Source of the DNA: Bacillus massilioanorexius | GTDB lineage: Bacteria > Bacillota > Bacilli > Bacillales > DSM-1321 | NCBI RefSeq assembly: GCF_902374955.1 | Contig: NZ_CABKRX010000043.1 | Location: 1-64,000 of the forward strand | Length of the DNA stretch: 64,000 nt | Reading direction: 5' to 3' | Part shown: positions 61,621 through 64,000 of the stretch, piece by piece | Numbering within the stretch: the first letter of the stretch is position 1 | How the letters are laid out: the number at the start of each line of letters is the position of its first letter | Notes under the pieces: model-generated | The model's input: the letters and a program-made list of their open reading frames with translations, nothing else | Told to the model about the DNA's origin: nothing | Databases searched by the model: none | Program-made: the position numbers and the translations under genes

Positions 61621-61666
61621 AATGAGGCGTCCAAAAGTGATTTACTATCACTTTGGACGCCTCATT
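61621..61666. terminator. Bidirectional terminator (dispersed hairpin family)
   Basis: AATGAGGCGTCCAAAAGTGAT pairs with ATCACTTTGGACGCCTCATT around TTACT with one bulge. It lies between the convergent P-loop and second crotonase genes and carries the AAAGTGAT core. Confidence 0.82.
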
Positions 61667-61719
61667 CATATTACAAAATTTTTTGAACTTTTCAGTCAAC
61701 CTCTAATAAACTAGCTAGA

Positions 61720-62523
61720 TTACTTTTGAGGCGTTCTTCTAATAAATCGTGGTGGACGTTTTTCAACAAACGCAGCTACACCTTCTGGAAAATCATTATG
61801 ATCTACAAAAGGCGTTGATCCTTTCCAAAGATCTGGAACACTATCTAGACACTGTTGTACAGATTGTTTAATCGCTAATAGGGAAGCAGGTGATTGAGAA
61901 GCCACCAAATTTCCCATTCTGATAGCATATCGATCTAAATCCTTTTCTTTGATTAAATAATTTAGCATACCTACTCTGTGAGCCTCATCTGCTTTAAGAA
62001 CTCTACCTGTATATACTAAATCTTTCGCTAAGCTTGGACCAATCAAATTAACGAGTCGTTGAGCAAATTTATTATTTAGTGTAATACCTAATTTTCCAAC
62101 TGGAATACCTAATTTGGCTTTCTCTGATCCAATTCGTATATCACATGCTAACGCGAGTTCAAGTCCTGCACCCATAGCCGGTCCATTAATCACTCCTATT
62201 GTAGGAATTGGCAGATGTTCAAATGTAGAAATTGTTTTCTCCATCAGAACAAACGCATTTTCTGCCTCTTCAAGCGACATTTGATGAAATTCCTTAATAT
62301 CAGATCCTGCAGTAAATTGTTCTCCTACTCCCCTTAAAAGTAAAACCTTATTTTTGGGATTATCCAAAACCTTTAAAGCAATGTCTGATAATTGATTCCA
62401 CATATTTGCTGTTAGGGCATTACGCAAATGGGGACGATGAATCGTAATAATAGCTAATCCAGCTGTTTCTTGTAATACAATTTTGGCTTGTTCATTTTCC
62501 ATTCTTTTTATGTTTACTTGCAT
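61720..62523 (-). CDS. Crotonase-family protein lacking one catalytic Glu
   Basis: A 267-residue enoyl-CoA hydratase/isomerase-family protein. It keeps the oxyanion strand FTAGSDIKEF and the first glutamate in GAGLELALACDI, but the second glutamate motif, PEVKLGI in its neighbour, reads PVGKLGI. Loss of this residue is typical of crotonases that are isomerases, thioesterases or ring-acting enzymes rather than hydratases. Start at 62523 follows GAGGAGG at nine bases. A sigma-54 promoter lies 65 bp upstream and the activator gene is the next one up. Confidence 0.85.
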   Translation of the reverse strand: MQVNIKRMENEQAKIVLQETAGLAIITIHRPHLRNALTANMWNQLSDIALKVLDNPKNKVLLLRGVGEQFTAGSDIKEFHQMSLEEAENAFVLMEKTISTFEHLPIPTIGVINGPAMGAGLELALACDIRIGSEKAKLGIPVGKLGITLNNKFAQRLVNLIGPSLAKDLVYTGRVLKADEAHRVGMLNYLIKEKDLDRYAIRMGNLVASQSPASLLAIKQSVQQCLDSVPDLWKGSTPFVDHNDFPEGVAAFVEKRPPRFIRRTPQK

Positions 62524-62588
62524 ATCTGTCGGCCTCCTCAAATTTACGATCTTTTTATGACTGTTAAACGCACTTACATTTATATTAA

Positions 62589-62604
62589 TGCAAGTTACGT
62601 GCCG
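62589..62604 (-). promoter_or_regulatory. Sigma-54 (-24/-12) promoter of the second crotonase gene
   Basis: Minus-strand CGGCACGTAACTTGCA has GG-N10-GC and matches TGGCACG-N4-TTGCW except for the first base. It lies between the activator gene and the crotonase gene. Confidence 0.88.
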
Positions 62605-62674
62605 TATAATGTAAACCTTCCCAAATAACTTTCAGTATTTATTAAATATTTAGAAAACTTTATAACCACTACTT

Positions 62675-64000
62675 TTATTGAATATTGTATTTTTTTAATT
62701 TAGAATAAAAGGACTTTCTGCTAATACCAAGCTGTTGTATCGCTTCAGATTTTGTTTTACATTTTGTCAAAACCTTCTCGATATGATTTTTTTCGATTAC
62801 TTCTAGTATATCAGTTAAGTTGTTAGAAGTATCTATTGAAGGATAATATAATTCATTTATAGGTTCCACCTGTTCAAAATATTTTTGATTGTCTAAGAAT
62901 CTTTCTGGGAGATCCGAAACCTCAATATACCCTTTGTTACAAACCGCCACCATTCTCTCTATCGTGTTCACCAATTCTCTTACATTTCCAGGCCAATCAT
63001 GCATCCTCATTTTATTAAAAACACTTTCTAATATAGTGACTCGCTTATTATATTTATTACAAACATCTTCTAGAATTATTTGTGTTAAATATTCTAGGTC
63101 TGCTTTTCTATTTCGCAAAGCTGGTATATGAATTGGAACTACATTTATTCTATAATATAAATCTTCCCGAAACTCACCTTTTTGAATCATCTCTTCTAGA
63201 TTGCGATGCGTAGCACATATAATACGTACATCTAAAGGGTAAAATATTGTCCCACCTATTTTTTGAAATTGCCTTTCTTGAATGACTCTTAATAGCTTAG
63301 ATTGATTACTAAATGACATTTCACCAATCTCATCTAGCAACAAAGTTCCACCATTTGCCATTTCTAAAAGCCCTTTTTTCCCACCTTTTCTAGAACCCGT
63401 AAATGATCCTTCTTCGTATCCAAACATCTCACTTTCAAACAGCGAATCTGGAACAGATGCAATATTAATTGGAATAAAAGGAGAATTATTACGATTACTC
63501 GCTTCATGTATAGCTTTGGCAAAGACTTCTTTTCCCGTCCCACTCTCTCCGCGTAACAGAATGGTAGCATCCGTACTGGCAATTTGTTTAGATAATAAAA
63601 CAGCTTTTTGCATCTCTATCGATTCGCTTTCTAATTTAAAGAAGTTTCTTCTATCTAGTTGCTTCTTTAAATCCTTTAAGTCCCTCTCATACTTCGCTAT
63701 TTCTTCTTGCAAATGTGTAACCTCAGAAATGTCTTTCATAATGGTTACAACACCAATCATCTTACCATTTTCAATCAATGGTGAAATATTTGCACAAACA
63801 TCTTGTTTTAGAGAATGTACATAGCTGCAATCATTAATTCTTGGGATACCATCTTTTAGTACTGTCAATATTCTGGAATTCGCTTCGATATCGGATAATT
63901 TTCTACCAATAATTTTTTTTGCTGGCACATTAAAATTTGAGGAGTATGCTTTATTGATATAAACAATTGTGCCATCATTTATAATTACTATGACTGCATC
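62675..64000 (-). CDS. Sigma-54-dependent transcriptional activator, PAS-AAA+-Fis (5' partial)
   Basis: The gene runs off the right edge: the frame stays open through 64000 (DAVIVIINDGTIVYINKAYS), so the apparent start at 63928, a GTG within a PAS domain, is not real. Visible order: PAS domain, a coiled linker, AAA+ domain with Walker A GESGTGKEVF, sigma-54 contact loop GSFTGS (consensus GAFTGA), Walker B GGTLLLDEIGEMS and arginine finger region, then a Fis-type helix-turn-helix (KSEAIQQLGISRKSFYSKLK). It uses ATP to open sigma-54 promoters in response to a signal sensed by its N-terminus. Two such promoters lie within 3.5 kb downstream, making it the likely regulator of the acyl-CoA cluster. 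Confidence 0.93.
   Translation of the reverse strand, partial: DAVIVIINDGTIVYINKAYSSNFNVPAKKIIGRKLSDIEANSRILTVLKDGIPRINDCSYVHSLKQDVCANISPLIENGKMIGVVTIMKDISEVTHLQEEIAKYERDLKDLKKQLDRRNFFKLESESIEMQKAVLLSKQIASTDATILLRGESGTGKEVFAKAIHEASNRNNSPFIPINIASVPDSLFESEMFGYEEGSFTGSRKGGKKGLLEMANGGTLLLDEIGEMSFSNQSKLLRVIQERQFQKIGGTIFYPLDVRIICATHRNLEEMIQKGEFREDLYYRINVVPIHIPALRNRKADLEYLTQIILEDVCNKYNKRVTILESVFNKMRMHDWPGNVRELVNTIERMVAVCNKGYIEVSDLPERFLDNQKYFEQVEPINELYYPSIDTSNNLTDILEVIEKNHIEKVLTKCKTKSEAIQQLGISRKSFYSKLKKYNIQ

Noticed and set aside
1..64000. CRISPR arrays, tRNA or rRNA genes, intact transposases
   Set aside because: No regularly spaced direct repeats, no cloverleaf-like or rRNA sequence noticed, and no transposase motifs in any frame.

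Overview
The window is chromosomal DNA from a low-GC, Gram-positive, endospore-forming member of the Bacillaceae. The evidence is an alpha/beta-type spore protein gene with a sigma-G-like promoter, a bacilliredoxin-type YtxJ, EzrA and SftA, a tRNA-Tyr T-box, and gene order that, from memory, follows the Bacillus subtilis yteJ-to-ytzB stretch (yteJ-sppA-nadK2, ytcI-sspA-thiI-nifZ-brnQ-ezrA-hisJ-yttP-ytsP-ytrP-rpsD-tyrS, acsA/acuABC-ccpA-aroA, ytxJHG, murC, ytpT-ytpQ-ytpP, ytoP-ytzB). The genus cannot be fixed from the sequence alone. No rRNA, tRNA, CRISPR array or intact mobile element was seen.

Layout. 1-7.1 kb: membrane and envelope proteins (RDD protein, SppA), NAD kinase 2, an NhaC-type antiporter, an EamA/RarD transporter and an acyl-CoA synthetase. 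7.3-12.2 kb: sspA, the ThiI/cysteine desulfurase sulfur-relay pair, the branched-chain amino acid carrier BrnQ, and a decayed ECF sigma/anti-sigma locus. 12.3-19.4 kb: ezrA, histidinol phosphatase, a TetR regulator divergent from free methionine-R-sulfoxide reductase, a GAF-GGDEF protein, and rpsD behind a strong promoter and an S4-type leader. 19.6-30.3 kb: T-box-controlled tyrS, a class A penicillin-binding protein, and the acetate module (acsA divergent from acuABC) beside its expected regulator CcpA. 30.7-42.3 kb: a sodium/alanine symporter, the chorismate mutase-DAHP synthase fusion, an unusual FtsA/PilM-like ATPase with a repeated C-terminal region, ytxG-ytxH-ytxJ behind a sigma-B-like promoter, aminopeptidase, murC and a nicotinate phosphoribosyltransferase-like enzyme. 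42.4-52.1 kb: sftA, ytpQ, ytpP, a chemoreceptor, a lipoprotein, a DUF84 NTPase, an M42 aminopeptidase and ytzB.

52.2-64.0 kb is the accessory part: a fatty-acid-type catabolic cluster. It holds an aldehyde dehydrogenase, a permease, an alpha/beta hydrolase, acyl-CoA dehydrogenase, acyl-CoA ligase, 3-hydroxyacyl-CoA dehydrogenase and two crotonase-family proteins. It ends in a PAS-AAA+-Fis sigma-54 activator whose start lies outside the window. Both crotonase genes carry sequences matching -24/-12 sigma-54 promoters (GG-N10-GC), so the activator probably controls the cluster. A small P-loop ATPase with an Asp23/Gls24-like C-terminus is transcribed the opposite way inside it, next to a striking nested palindrome.

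Most promising for follow-up: the sigma-54 acyl-CoA regulon with its palindromic candidate enhancer, the P-loop/Asp23-like protein, the FtsA-like protein with about five tandem beta-grasp-like modules, the ECF sigma/anti-sigma relic, and a family of dispersed hairpins sharing the core AAAGTGAT...ATCACTTT. Functional calls rest on motif reading and family knowledge; no database search was run.
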